Shown here: piece after piece, positions 43,248 to 52,175 of the stretch
Layout: each line of letters starts with the position of its first letter
How positions within the stretch are numbered: position 1 is the first letter of the stretch
DNA from: Bacteroidota bacterium
GTDB lineage: Bacteria; Bacteroidota; Bacteroidia; Chitinophagales; Chitinophagaceae
Direction: 5' to 3'
Length of the DNA stretch: 64,000 bases
Assembly: GCA_947460175.1 (NCBI GenBank)
Contig: CANHGW010000002.1
Coordinates: 62,001 to 126,000, forward strand
Translations under genes and position numbers: made by a program
Notes under the pieces: generated by a model
Database searches by the model: none
What the model saw: the letters and a program-made list of their open reading frames with translations, nothing else
Told to the model about the DNA's origin: nothing

Positions 43248-45869
43248 TTAATCTGGTTCAAAGCCAAGCATGAAGGTAAATTTGGTAGCTTGACCAAATT
43301 TAGTACCTGGTGTAAGGCGATCAAATCCAATACCATAATCAAGGCCTAATAAACCAAACATAGGAAGGAAGATACGAATACCTAAACCTGCAGAACGTCT
43401 AAGTTGAAAAGGATTGAAACTTTTGAAATTATCCCAAGCATTGGCCGCATCGAAAAAGGCCAATCCATAGATAGTAGATGATGGATTCAATGAAAAAGGA
43501 TAGCGTACCTCGGCCGAGTATTTATTAAAAATTGTAGCACCTGCAGTGTTAGAATATATTTCATATCCACGATGTGCAACAATATCACGACCATATATTG
43601 TAAATCCAGAAAGACCATCGCCACCCACTTGGAATCGTTCAAAAGGAGATTGAAGTGCTTGATTGTAATACCCTAAATAACCGTGTTTGGTAGCAAGTTT
43701 CAATATCAAATTACCTTTCAAACGTTGATACCATTCTGCTGTAAATCGATATTTATGATATTCAATCCATTTGTATCTTTCTGCAGGTGTAGCATTGGTG
43801 TAGTCTTTATTACTCAACAATGAATAAGGGGCTGTGAACTGTACACTTAGGTTAACATTAGAGCCACTTCGTGGATACAAAGGTTGATCTATTGAATAAC
43901 GGCCTAAGTTGATTTTTAAGCTAAGGTTATTAGCAGTACCTTTTGAAAAGCCTTCGAAGAAAACATAATCCTTGATATTGTATAACTGATAATTTAAACC
44001 ATATGATAATACAAAGTTATTATCAGGCCATTTTAAACGCTTACTCAACGATGCACTTGCTCCAATAGTAGTCATGTGACCTGTGGTACTCGATCCAAAT
44101 GTACCAGCAAAATAAGTTCTGTATAAACTAAGTGAAAGCGAGGTTGGTTTTTTACCTCCTAGCCATGGTTCTGTAAATGAACCTGTTACAGAATTATACC
44201 ATTTACCATTGGCTTGTCCTCGAATAGATAGTTTCTGTCCATCGCCCATAGGTAAAGGATCCCATTCTTGTATTTTACCAATATTTTTTAGAGCGAAATT
44301 ATTAAATGATACACCGAGTGTACCAGTGATACCAAGTCCGCCTCCAAAACCAGCTTGTAATTCAAGTTGATCGGCCGATTTTTCTGTTAATGTATAATCG
44401 ATATCAACTGTGCCATCATTATGAGGAACTGGTTGTATGCCAATTTTCTCAGCGTCAAAAAAACCAAGATTGGCAATCTCACGTTGTGAACGAATAATAT
44501 CCTGACGACTAAATTTATTACCTGGTAATGTATAAAGTTCTCTACGTATTACGTGTTCATGTGTTTTGTCATTCCCGTTGATATTGATATTACGTAAGGT
44601 ATATTGCTCACCTTCTACGACTCTTATTTCAAAATTGATAGTATCATCAATGATTGATTTTTCGGCAATATCTGTATTGAATGCTAAGTAACCATCATCA
44701 AGATATAGCGAGCCTATGTCATCACCTTCAGCAGTCGGTACTTTCCCAACACGTTTGTTTAGTAATTCCTGATTGTATATATCGCCTTTTTTGATTCCTG
44801 TCAATTTACTTAATTCCTCGGCAGTATATTTAGTATTACCCTTCCATTCTATATCTCCAAAGTAATAACGATGCCCTTCGGCTACTTGTAAGTCTATATT
44901 CAAATGACCATTGCTTGCAGCATAAAATGTATCAGCCAAGATAGATGCATCTCTAAATCCTATAGAATTGTAATACTCAATAATATTTTGTTTGTCTTCT
45001 TCGTATTTTTTCTCATTAAATTTTGATGCAGAGAAAATGCCATATCGAAGGTGTGGTTCTATCAGCTGAGCTGTTTTTGAAATGGATAAATATCCTTTTC
45101 CTTTGATGTAATCATTGAAATAAGATTTATTTACACCATATACACTTTCATTATTTGCACTCACTCTAGAAATACGAGCCATTTCTTTACTTCCTTTCAT
45201 GTTCTTCTTCAATTTGAACAAAGAAGCATTTTCATTTCCAAAAATATTGATTTGATTGATTTTTACTTTTTGCCCTTTATTGATAATAAATGTAAGGATG
45301 GCCGTATTGAGTAATGATGTATCAGGTTTTTCGATTACGTTCACTTTTACATTGGTATAACCCTTTTCTACAAAATATTTCTTGATACGTTCTACTGCAT
45401 TTTGTTTGGTAGCTTCTGTGATTACTTTCGATTTCACCAGACCAATTTTCTCTTTTACTTCTTTCGCATCATTGTCTTTAATACCCTTGAAATTGTATTT
45501 GGATAATCGGGGGCGTTCAGATATATGGATATCTATAAATATTTTATCACCTTGTATACGTTCAGTGTTGATTTCAATATCTGCAAATAAGTTTTGCTTC
45601 CAAAGGTTTTGAATTGCCTTGGCAAGTTGAGGATCATTAGGCAATTTTATTTTGTCGCCTGGTGATATACCTGCTATTGAAATTAGTAATTCTTCGTCAA
45701 GATATTTAGAACCGCTGATAGTAATGCCTCCCACAATGTATTCATTGGAGGTATTGAGCAGTTTTGTTTTTTCTTTTTTCGATTTTAATCCTATTTGAGC
45801 TTGGCTGTCTTGGGTTATTACCAAGCATGCCAATAAGGATAAAATAAGTGGATATATGTTTGATTTCAT
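43248..45869 (-). CDS. bamA: Outer membrane protein assembly factor BamA
   Basis: 873-residue Omp85 protein, the core of the beta-barrel assembly machine. Signal peptide to about residue 24, then five POTRA domains (first one YIVGGITISGSKYLDEELLI; later ones include RYYFGDIEWKGNTKYTAEEL and YTLRNININGNDKTHEHVI). A 16-strand barrel runs from about residue 490, with DGLSGFTIYGRDIVAHRGYE, LAFFDAANAWDNF and the end LGIRIFLPMFGLLGLDYGIGFD...FTFMLGFEPD. The last Phe is not terminal but lies close to it. It sits between uppS (6 bases upstream) and the two ompH genes. Confidence 0.95.
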   Translation of the reverse strand: MKSNIYPLILSLLACLVITQDSQAQIGLKSKKEKTKLLNTSNEYIVGGITISGSKYLDEELLISIAGISPGDKIKLPNDPQLAKAIQNLWKQNLFADIEINTERIQGDKIFIDIHISERPRLSKYNFKGIKDNDAKEVKEKIGLVKSKVITEATKQNAVERIKKYFVEKGYTNVKVNVIEKPDTSLLNTAILTFIINKGQKVKINQINIFGNENASLFKLKKNMKGSKEMARISRVSANNESVYGVNKSYFNDYIKGKGYLSISKTAQLIEPHLRYGIFSASKFNEKKYEEDKQNIIEYYNSIGFRDASILADTFYAASNGHLNIDLQVAEGHRYYFGDIEWKGNTKYTAEELSKLTGIKKGDIYNQELLNKRVGKVPTAEGDDIGSLYLDDGYLAFNTDIAEKSIIDDTINFEIRVVEGEQYTLRNININGNDKTHEHVIRRELYTLPGNKFSRQDIIRSQREIANLGFFDAEKIGIQPVPHNDGTVDIDYTLTEKSADQLELQAGFGGGLGITGTLGVSFNNFALKNIGKIQEWDPLPMGDGQKLSIRGQANGKWYNSVTGSFTEPWLGGKKPTSLSLSLYRTYFAGTFGSSTTGHMTTIGASASLSKRLKWPDNNFVLSYGLNYQLYNIKDYVFFEGFSKGTANNLSLKINLGRYSIDQPLYPRSGSNVNLSVQFTAPYSLLSNKDYTNATPAERYKWIEYHKYRFTAEWYQRLKGNLILKLATKHGYLGYYNQALQSPFERFQVGGDGLSGFTIYGRDIVAHRGYEIYSNTAGATIFNKYSAEVRYPFSLNPSSTIYGLAFFDAANAWDNFKSFNPFQLRRSAGLGIRIFLPMFGLLGLDYGIGFDRLTPGTKFGQATKFTFMLGFEPD

Positions 45870-45875
45870 GCTATA

Positions 45876-46607
45876 CTAAAGTTGTTCGCTTATTTTGCCA
45901 AATCGGCGTTCACGATTCTGATAATTAAGAAGTGATTCATACAAATTTTCTTTTCTAAAATCGGGCCAATGAGTGTGAGTAAAATATAATTCAGCATAAG
46001 CAAGCTGAAAGAGTAGGAAATTGCTAATGCGATGTTCTCCACTCGTACGTATCATTAATTCTGGGTCTGGAAAGTCTTTGGTAGCAAGGTGATTCTTAAA
46101 TGTTTCTTCGTCGATATCATCTACAGTTAATTCGTGATTGGCTACTTTGGCTGCTATTTTACGAGTGGCTTCCGTGATTTCCCATTTAGAACTATAACTG
46201 AGTGCCAATATCAAATTCAAAGCTGTATTTGCTGCAGTCAATTCCATTGCTTCGTTTAGTTCAACAATACATGATTCTGGTAATGTAGAAAAATCTCCAA
46301 TAACATGTAATCGAACACCATTTTTATTCAACGAATCGGCTTCTTTGCGAATAGTCGTTACTAATAACTCCATCAAGCCATTGACTTCGCTTTGAGGTCT
46401 GTTCCAGTTTTCGGTCGAAAATGCATAGAGTGTAAGATATTGAACTCCAATCTCTACGCAGCCTTCTACAACTTCACGTACGCTGATAACACCATGCTGA
46501 TGGCCAAAAAGACGATCTTTTCCTCTTTCTTTAGCCCAACGTCCATTTCCATCCATGATGATGGCAACGTGTTTAGGCAGTTTTTGTTTATCTATTAAAT
46601 CGAGCAT
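45876..46607 (-). CDS. uppS: Undecaprenyl diphosphate synthase
   Basis: 243-residue cis-prenyltransferase making the C55 carrier lipid for peptidoglycan and O-antigen. IIMDGNGRWAKERG carries the catalytic Asp19 and diphosphate-binding residues; GHQHG, TLYAFSTENWNRP (substrate tunnel), the Ala/Asn-rich LILALSYSSKWEI and the C-terminal ELMIRTSGEHRISNFLLFQLAYAELYF complete the family pattern. It is the first visible gene of the envelope operon with bamA and ompH, a gene order well known in Bacteroidota. Confidence 0.95.
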   Translation of the reverse strand: MLDLIDKQKLPKHVAIIMDGNGRWAKERGKDRLFGHQHGVISVREVVEGCVEIGVQYLTLYAFSTENWNRPQSEVNGLMELLVTTIRKEADSLNKNGVRLHVIGDFSTLPESCIVELNEAMELTAANTALNLILALSYSSKWEITEATRKIAAKVANHELTVDDIDEETFKNHLATKDFPDPELMIRTSGEHRISNFLLFQLAYAELYFTHTHWPDFRKENLYESLLNYQNRERRFGKISEQL

Positions 46608-46793
46608 TATCGTTGAGAAGCCGACAAAAGTACTAAAATCAGTTTTGAAGAGAAGTTAAAATCTATAGGATATTATAGTTTAACACACCTTTCACACATA
46701 GGGAATGCCCGAATTCATTTATTTTTCGAAGAAGTATTCTCGATTGTTCAAGTATTTCTTTTATATTTGTTTTGAACTTAGCGTAATTGTGCA

Positions 46794-47903
46794 ATGAATA
46801 AGATTTTAATGTCGGCTGTATATATAAGCTTGAGCGTATTGATAGCTTCTTGTGGGAAAACTAAAAGTGCAGATCCTCCTTTGCCTACAACTAGGGAAGA
46901 GGCTGTATTTATAACTACAGATAATAATACGTTATTGAGTTATGATGCCATCAATGGGACTAAATTTTGGGAAATTCCTACATCGGGTGCTGCTATTGGA
47001 TCACCTGCTTTATACAATAAAAAGCTTTATGTAATTACTTCTACAGGATTTTTATATTCAATTGATGTTATCAAAGGCGAAATTAATTGGATGAAAAACA
47101 CGACGCTAGGCAATTCATTAAGTTTGGCGGTGAGTGGTAAAAATATTTACATAGCTTCCGATAAGCTTTATTGTTATGATACTGCAGGCAATTCATTGTG
47201 GAATTACGATCCACAAACTGCGTGTACTAGTTCGCCTCAAGTGATTAATTCTAAAGTGTTTTTTGGAGCAGGAAGTGCAGTGCACTGTATCAATTCTACT
47301 ACAGGTGTTGGTATTTGGCAATCACCTGCAGCTGGCAACGCAGTCAATTCGTCTCCAAGTGTGACCAATGGTGTAGTTTATTTTGGATCCAATGATAATA
47401 AAGTATATGCAGTAAATGAATCAGACGGATCTCCAAAATGGTCATTTACAACGGGTGATAGTGTTACTTCCTCGCCAGCTGTATATGGTGGTATGTGTTT
47501 GGTAGGAAGCAATGACTTCGAAATTTACTGCTTAGATACCACAACAGGGCTTTTACGCTGGAAATACCATACATTGGAAAGAGTAAAATCATCACCTGCA
47601 ATTCAAGAAGCTACCAATTCAGTTATCATTGGTAGTTACGATTACAACTTATACTGTGTTGATCATGTTTCTGGTACCTTACGTTGGAAATATCCTGCAG
47701 CTAGTCTGATTAAATCGTCTCCTGTTGTATATGGCAATTATGTTTATTTTACATCATTTGATCGTTATATATATTGTGTTGATGTAAGAGATGGTCGTAT
47801 TATATGGAAACAATTTATGAATGGCAATTCACTCAGTTCACCTGTTGTAGATGATACAAAAACAGGAATTCACTCAACTATCAGTGGTATGAGTCCATAC
47901 TAA
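46794..47903 (+). CDS. PQQ-like beta-propeller lipoprotein (BamB-like)
   Basis: 369-residue lipoprotein: signal MNKILMSAVYISLSVLIASC with lipobox Cys20, then about seven to eight PQQ/BamB-type blades (VYFGSNDNKVYAVNESDGSPKWSF, CLVGSNDFEIYCLDTTTGLLRWKY, VIIGSYDYNLYCVDHVSGTLRWKY and others), about 40 residues each. The blades carry the Trp-docking motif but no PQQ-binding or dehydrogenase residues, so it is an interaction scaffold. A BamB-like role near the outer membrane is possible given its position close to the bamA operon, but the gene is divergent from it. Confidence 0.85.
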   Translation: MNKILMSAVYISLSVLIASCGKTKSADPPLPTTREEAVFITTDNNTLLSYDAINGTKFWEIPTSGAAIGSPALYNKKLYVITSTGFLYSIDVIKGEINWMKNTTLGNSLSLAVSGKNIYIASDKLYCYDTAGNSLWNYDPQTACTSSPQVINSKVFFGAGSAVHCINSTTGVGIWQSPAAGNAVNSSPSVTNGVVYFGSNDNKVYAVNESDGSPKWSFTTGDSVTSSPAVYGGMCLVGSNDFEIYCLDTTTGLLRWKYHTLERVKSSPAIQEATNSVIIGSYDYNLYCVDHVSGTLRWKYPAASLIKSSPVVYGNYVYFTSFDRYIYCVDVRDGRIIWKQFMNGNSLSSPVVDDTKTGIHSTISGMSPY

Positions 47904-47922
47904 GATTTTATACTAAATCTAT

Positions 47923-47956
47923 AAAAAAACGCATTTCAATTGAAATGCGTTTTTTT
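47923..47956. terminator. Bidirectional rho-independent terminator
   Basis: Perfect 11-bp inverted repeat acgcatttcaa/ttgaaatgcgt (47929-47950) flanked by A-run and T-run, between the propeller gene (+) and the DUF3127 gene (-). Confidence 0.85.
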
Positions 47957-47979
47957 ATGAATAATATCTTTTGTAATTA

Positions 47980-48378
47980 CTAAAACGGTAAGTCGTCTGC
48001 TATTTCTTTGCTCGAAATTACCTCTGATGATGCATTAGTTGCTTGCATAGGTGCGGCTTGTGGTGTATTGTTTGAAACAGGAGCTGCGGAGCTAGCACGC
48101 TCAATTCGCCATGCTTCTAATGAGTTGAAATATTGAAGCCCTTTGGTAGGATTGTTCCACTCACGACCTCGAAGGTTAAATGAAACTTTCAATTCTTCGC
48201 CTAGTTGATAGCTATCGAGCAAACTGCATTTGTCTTGTGTTAACTGCATACTGATATATTGAGGATATTGTGATGCAGTATCGGTTGTGAGTACAAATTC
48301 TCTTTTAGAGAATTTCTCACTAATTACTTGTGTGTCTTGTTTGGTTTTGAGTGTACCAATGATTTCAAATGATGCCAT
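47980..48378 (-). CDS. DUF3127 family protein with SSB-like C-terminal tail
   Basis: 132-residue protein. The ATG at 48378 gives MASFEIIGTLKTKQDTQVIS, the usual DUF3127 start; a frame extending upstream to 48459 is not family-like. The N-terminal 90 residues (KREFVLTTDTASQYPQYISMQLTQDKCSLLDSY...GEELKVSFNLRGREWNNP...YFNSLEAWRIER) form an OB-fold-like domain. A low-complexity Pro/Ala/Asn/Gln linker follows, and the protein ends DDLPF, the same kind of acidic tip (DDIPF) that SSB uses to recruit repair proteins. The domain layout is like SSB, and single-strand DNA binding is plausible but not shown. Confidence 0.85.
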   Translation of the reverse strand: MASFEIIGTLKTKQDTQVISEKFSKREFVLTTDTASQYPQYISMQLTQDKCSLLDSYQLGEELKVSFNLRGREWNNPTKGLQYFNSLEAWRIERASSAAPVSNNTPQAAPMQATNASSEVISSKEIADDLPF

Positions 48379-48444
48379 AAAAAAATATTTAAAATTTAAA
48401 ACACGAAGATAAATTCTTTTTGTATTTTTAAGAACATTTACTTT

Positions 48445-49266
48445 ATGAATTATACACATCGTCTTTTTATCCTTTTATTACTTGTTCTTACATCATGTAA
48501 AGCAAGATTTGTAGCTACTTCGCACAATAACCAATCCATTCCCGTCACAAGCATTGCATCAGATTCGTTGACTGATATAGAGCGCTATTTAATACCCTAT
48601 CGCGATAGTCTTAGTGGTATTATGAATGAGGTAATTGGAAATGCAACAGGTGATTTTAAAAAAGAAAAACCTGCAGGTAGCTTAGGTAATTTGACCACAG
48701 ATGCTATATTATGGAAGGCTATACAATTGAATTTAAAGCTTGATTCGTCGCCTGTTCAAAGTGGAAATAAAAGCATATTTGCCATTGTAAATTATGGCGG
48801 TATTCGTATCAATCAGATTTCAAAAGGCACTATAACAATCGGGAAAATCTTTGAATTGTTACCTTTTGAGAATGAATTGGTGATAGTTGAAGTAAAAGGA
48901 AGTACTCTTATGCAATGGTGTAATCTAATTGCGAAATCAGGCGGATGGCCTATTGCAGGATTTAAATTTGATATCAGTCAGGATAAGGCTATTCAGTTGC
49001 AAGGAATTGCCAATAACAACTCCTCTACGCAAACGATCAATGATCCTGTAGTACCACCCAAATTATTTTCAATCGAGGAACATGAAACTTATTGGGTAGC
49101 AACCAACGATTATATTGCCAATGGTGGTGATAATTGTGAATTTTTGAAGGAATGTAAACAAACTAAAACAGGTATTCTGATTCGCGATGTAATGATAGAC
49201 TATGTAAAAAAAATGAGTAGAATAACCCCAGATACTAAAAATAGAATCACTATTATAAAAGAATAA
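48445..49266 (+). CDS. Lipoprotein with 5'-nucleotidase C-terminal domain
   Basis: 273-residue protein: lipoprotein signal MNYTHRLFILLLLVLTSC (Cys18), then the substrate-binding 5'-nucleotidase C-terminal domain with GSLGNLTTDAILWKAIQ, FAIVNYGGIRINQISKGTITIGKIFELLPFENELVIVEVKG, and YWVATNDYIANGGDNCEFL. The metal-binding phosphatase half is not fused to it but is encoded two bases downstream. Together they should hydrolyse extracellular nucleotides in the periplasm or at the surface. The gene is divergent from the DUF3127 gene. Confidence 0.9.
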   Translation: MNYTHRLFILLLLVLTSCKARFVATSHNNQSIPVTSIASDSLTDIERYLIPYRDSLSGIMNEVIGNATGDFKKEKPAGSLGNLTTDAILWKAIQLNLKLDSSPVQSGNKSIFAIVNYGGIRINQISKGTITIGKIFELLPFENELVIVEVKGSTLMQWCNLIAKSGGWPIAGFKFDISQDKAIQLQGIANNNSSTQTINDPVVPPKLFSIEEHETYWVATNDYIANGGDNCEFLKECKQTKTGILIRDVMIDYVKKMSRITPDTKNRITIIKE

Positions 49267-49268
49267 TC

Positions 49269-50219
49269 ATGTCAAAATACAATAATCAATCACGTCGAAA
49301 ATTTTTACGTCAAACTGCTTTAGGTGCAGGCTTGGCAACTATAAGTCAATTTCCAATTGAAGCATTTGCAGAAGAAAATTCAGCTAAAAAATTGACCATA
49401 TTGCATACCAATGATGTACATAGTCGGCTCGATCCGTTTCCAATGGATGGTAGCAAATATCAAGGCATGGGAGGCGTAGTGGCACGCGAAAAACTGATAC
49501 GCAACATCCGATCTGAAGAGGAACAAGTATTGTTACTTGATGCAGGTGATATTTTTCAAGGAACGCCTTATTTTAATTTTTACAAAGGAAAACCCGAAAT
49601 GCAAATCATGAGCATGCTTCGGTATGATGCTGCAACTATCGGCAATCATGATTTTGATAATGGAATTGATGGCCTGGCTAAACAACTAGAATATGCCGAT
49701 TTTGATTTTGTAAATTGCAATTATGATTTTACTGATACAGTGCTCGAACATAGAATAAAACCATATACCATTATACGCAAAGGGAAATTGAAAATTGGTA
49801 TTTTGGGAGTTGGTATACAGCTCAAAGGCTTAGTGCCTGATGCCTTGTATGGCAATATTGAATATAGAGATCCTATAGAGTATGCCAATGAGACTGCCTA
49901 TTTTTTAAAGCATCATAAAAAATGTGATTATGTTATCTGTCTTTCGCATTTGGGATATGAATACAAAGACAATAAAATTTCGGATAAAATATTGGCTGCA
50001 GAAACTGAAAATATTCAACTAATTTTAGGAGGTCATACACATACATTTTTAGAAAAACCTCATAGTGCAAAAAATCGAAAAAATCAAGAGGTAATTGTTA
50101 ATCAAGTAGGGTGGGCAGGCTTACAGTTGGGTATGATAAATATTTTTTTTAATCATAAAAACGACTACGACTACGTTTCTAATTTTACTGCTCTAGATGT
50201 GAAAGAAACAAGAGGATAA
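49269..50219 (+). CDS. Tat-exported metallophosphatase (5'-nucleotidase N-terminal domain)
   Basis: 316-residue calcineurin-like phosphatase. A Tat signal SRRKFLRQTALGAGLATISQF opens the protein, followed by LHTNDVHSRLDP (Asp and His metal ligands), LLDAGDIFQGTPYF, TIGNHDFDNG (catalytic Asn-His), LSHLGYEYK and LGGHTHTFLEKP. These are the five metallophosphoesterase motifs in UshA order. It lacks the C-terminal nucleotide-binding domain, supplied by the preceding gene (2-base gap), so the two proteins probably form one enzyme. The Tat signal implies folding and metal loading before export. Confidence 0.92.
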   Translation: MSKYNNQSRRKFLRQTALGAGLATISQFPIEAFAEENSAKKLTILHTNDVHSRLDPFPMDGSKYQGMGGVVAREKLIRNIRSEEEQVLLLDAGDIFQGTPYFNFYKGKPEMQIMSMLRYDAATIGNHDFDNGIDGLAKQLEYADFDFVNCNYDFTDTVLEHRIKPYTIIRKGKLKIGILGVGIQLKGLVPDALYGNIEYRDPIEYANETAYFLKHHKKCDYVICLSHLGYEYKDNKISDKILAAETENIQLILGGHTHTFLEKPHSAKNRKNQEVIVNQVGWAGLQLGMINIFFNHKNDYDYVSNFTALDVKETRG

Positions 50220-50345
50220 AAATTTTTTTTTTCAACAAAAAATTACCACTTTCGTTGCATGGTAGTAAAGTTGGTAACACTATCTTGATAAATAAATAAG
50301 AATAACTTAATAATTGTATAATTTATAAAATTCGGGGAAGAAAAA

Positions 50346-51782
50346 ATGATAAAAACCTTTGATAAAATATGGGAGAATTGTTTAAAGGTAATTAAGGATA
50401 ATATTAGCTGGCAATCATACAAAACTTGGTTTGAACCTATCAAGCCTGTTGCATTGGAAAATAATGTATTAGTGATTGAAGTTCCAAGTCAGTTTTTTTA
50501 TGAATGGCTTGAAGAACATTATGTTGAATTAATTGCAAAAACAATCAAACGTGAACTAGGAAAAGATGCACAATTGGAATATCGCATTTTGATGGAAAAT
50601 CAAAATAAAAAGAATCCAGCATCGATTCGTATGCCTGCAAGCAATCAATCACATGCACAGTTGAGCAACAATTATGTAGATGTGCAACTAGGCAATGAAG
50701 CAGGTATTAAAAATCCATTTGTGATACCAGGTCTTAAACGCTCACAAATAGATCCACAACTTAATCCAAATTACACCTTCGACTCGTATGTAGAAGGAGA
50801 ATGTAATCGCTTGGCTCGTAGTGCAGGTATGGCAGTAGCACAAAAACCAGGTGGAACATCCTTTAACCCATTGGTCGTGTATAGCTCTTCAGGTTTGGGC
50901 AAAACCCACTTGATACATGCCATAGGCAATGAAACGAAACGAGTACATCCTAACAAAACTGTGTTGTATGTAAGTGCCGAAAAATTTATACATCAATTCA
51001 TCGAACATAGTAAAAATCATGAGATCAATGATTTTATCAATTTCTATCAATTGATTGATGTGTTGATTATCGATGATATTCACTATTTTGCTCCTGCAAT
51101 CAAATCGCAAGATGCGTTTTTCTCGATCTTTAATCATTTGCATCAGAATGGAAAGCAATTGATATTGACGAGCGATAAGCCACCAAAGGATTTGGATGGT
51201 ATGCAAGAACGCTTATTGTCACGATTCAGATGGGGATTAAGCGCCGACTTACAAGCGCCCGATTTCGAAACACGCATGGCTATTCTAGAGCACAAAATGC
51301 GCAACGATGGATTGGACTTGCCTGCCGAAGTAGTTAAATACTTGGCCTACAACGTACAAAATAATATACGTGAAATGGAAGGCGCATTGATTTCGTTATT
51401 AGCTCACTCGTCGTTGGTAAAAAAAGAAATTGACCTTGACCTAGCTAAAAAAGTATTGCGCAATATTGTAAAAACATCTTCGAAAGAAATTACCATCGAT
51501 ACAATCCAAAAAATGGTATGCGACTTCTACGATATTACCTACGATAAATTGCAAGCCAAAACACGTAAACGTGAAATAGTACAGGCTCGTCAGATATCTA
51601 TGTTTTTGGCAAAACAATTTACCAAAAATTCTTTGAAAAATATTGGCGACCACTTTGGCGGACGTGATCATACGACCGTAATACATAGTTGCCAAACGGT
51701 GAAAGACCTCATGGATACGGATGTGATGATACGTGAGCAAGTAAAAGAATTGCAACAAAAAGTACAATTGGCGGCGATTTAA
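50346..51782 (+). CDS. dnaA: Chromosomal replication initiator protein DnaA
   Basis: 478-residue AAA+ initiator. Domain I (1-85) begins FDKIWENCLKVIKDNISWQSYKTWFEPI; a short linker domain II follows; domain III has Walker A (SSSGLGKTH, Lys186), Walker B (LIIDDIHYF, Asp243-244) and the arginine-containing RLLSRFRWGL; domain IV ends with the DNA-binding signature GGRDHTTVIHSC. Walker A reads SSSGLGKTH instead of the usual GGxGLGKTH. No cluster of DnaA boxes is visible around the gene, so this is probably not at oriC. A strong stem-loop terminator follows. Confidence 0.96.
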   Translation: MIKTFDKIWENCLKVIKDNISWQSYKTWFEPIKPVALENNVLVIEVPSQFFYEWLEEHYVELIAKTIKRELGKDAQLEYRILMENQNKKNPASIRMPASNQSHAQLSNNYVDVQLGNEAGIKNPFVIPGLKRSQIDPQLNPNYTFDSYVEGECNRLARSAGMAVAQKPGGTSFNPLVVYSSSGLGKTHLIHAIGNETKRVHPNKTVLYVSAEKFIHQFIEHSKNHEINDFINFYQLIDVLIIDDIHYFAPAIKSQDAFFSIFNHLHQNGKQLILTSDKPPKDLDGMQERLLSRFRWGLSADLQAPDFETRMAILEHKMRNDGLDLPAEVVKYLAYNVQNNIREMEGALISLLAHSSLVKKEIDLDLAKKVLRNIVKTSSKEITIDTIQKMVCDFYDITYDKLQAKTRKREIVQARQISMFLAKQFTKNSLKNIGDHFGGRDHTTVIHSCQTVKDLMDTDVMIREQVKELQQKVQLAAI

Positions 51783-51801
51783 GTCAACGCTTTAAATATT
51801 T

Positions 51802-51831
51802 AAAAGGAGATTCGAAAGAGTCTCCTTTTTT
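51802..51831 (+). terminator. Rho-independent terminator of dnaA
   Basis: Stem aaaaggaga (51802-51810) / tctcctttt (51821-51829) with a 10-base loop, ending in a T-run, 20 bases after the dnaA stop. Confidence 0.8.
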
Positions 51832-52175
51832 GTTGGTGTGAAGGAACAACTACTTGCTGAAAAGTGAACATTCGTTTTAGCATATTAATTTCAGAATGAA
51901 TGTGAAAAATGTTAACTTTGGTATGAAAATTATAACTTGAGCGAAGCTATCAAGAACTTAGCTGAACAGCATTTAGTTTCTCAAGACGCTGTGCCCTCGA
52001 AGAGAGAATCAATGCGAAGAGTTATCAAATTCATTCATGTTTGAATTGATTTAGCTTTTTTTTGAATAAAATGACCATATTTAATATTTGTTTCATAATT
52101 TAGTAACGTATAAAAATTGTTCTCTAAAAACGATACGTTCAACTTTGCATACATAATCTACTAAATATTATTTTC
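51832..52175. other. Spacer between dnaA and the lamin-tail gene
   Basis: About 340 bases without a convincing gene. A 35-codon frame with a TTG start (51937-52044) reads LSEAIKNLAEQHLVSQ... and looks peptide-like, but it has no partner or clear start. A promoter-like TTG (52117-52119), 20 bp, CAACTTTG (52140-52147) precedes the next gene. Confidence 0.4.
52117..52147 (+). promoter_or_regulatory. Candidate promoter of the lamin-tail protein gene
   Basis: TTG (52117-52119) and CAACTTTG (52140-52147), one mismatch from TANNTTTG, with 20 bp spacing; the start codon is 28 bases downstream. Confidence 0.4.

Noticed and set aside
50220-52175. Replication origin beside dnaA
   Set aside because: No cluster of DnaA boxes (TTATNCACA-like) or AT-rich repeats was found on either side; dnaA is often away from oriC in this phylum.
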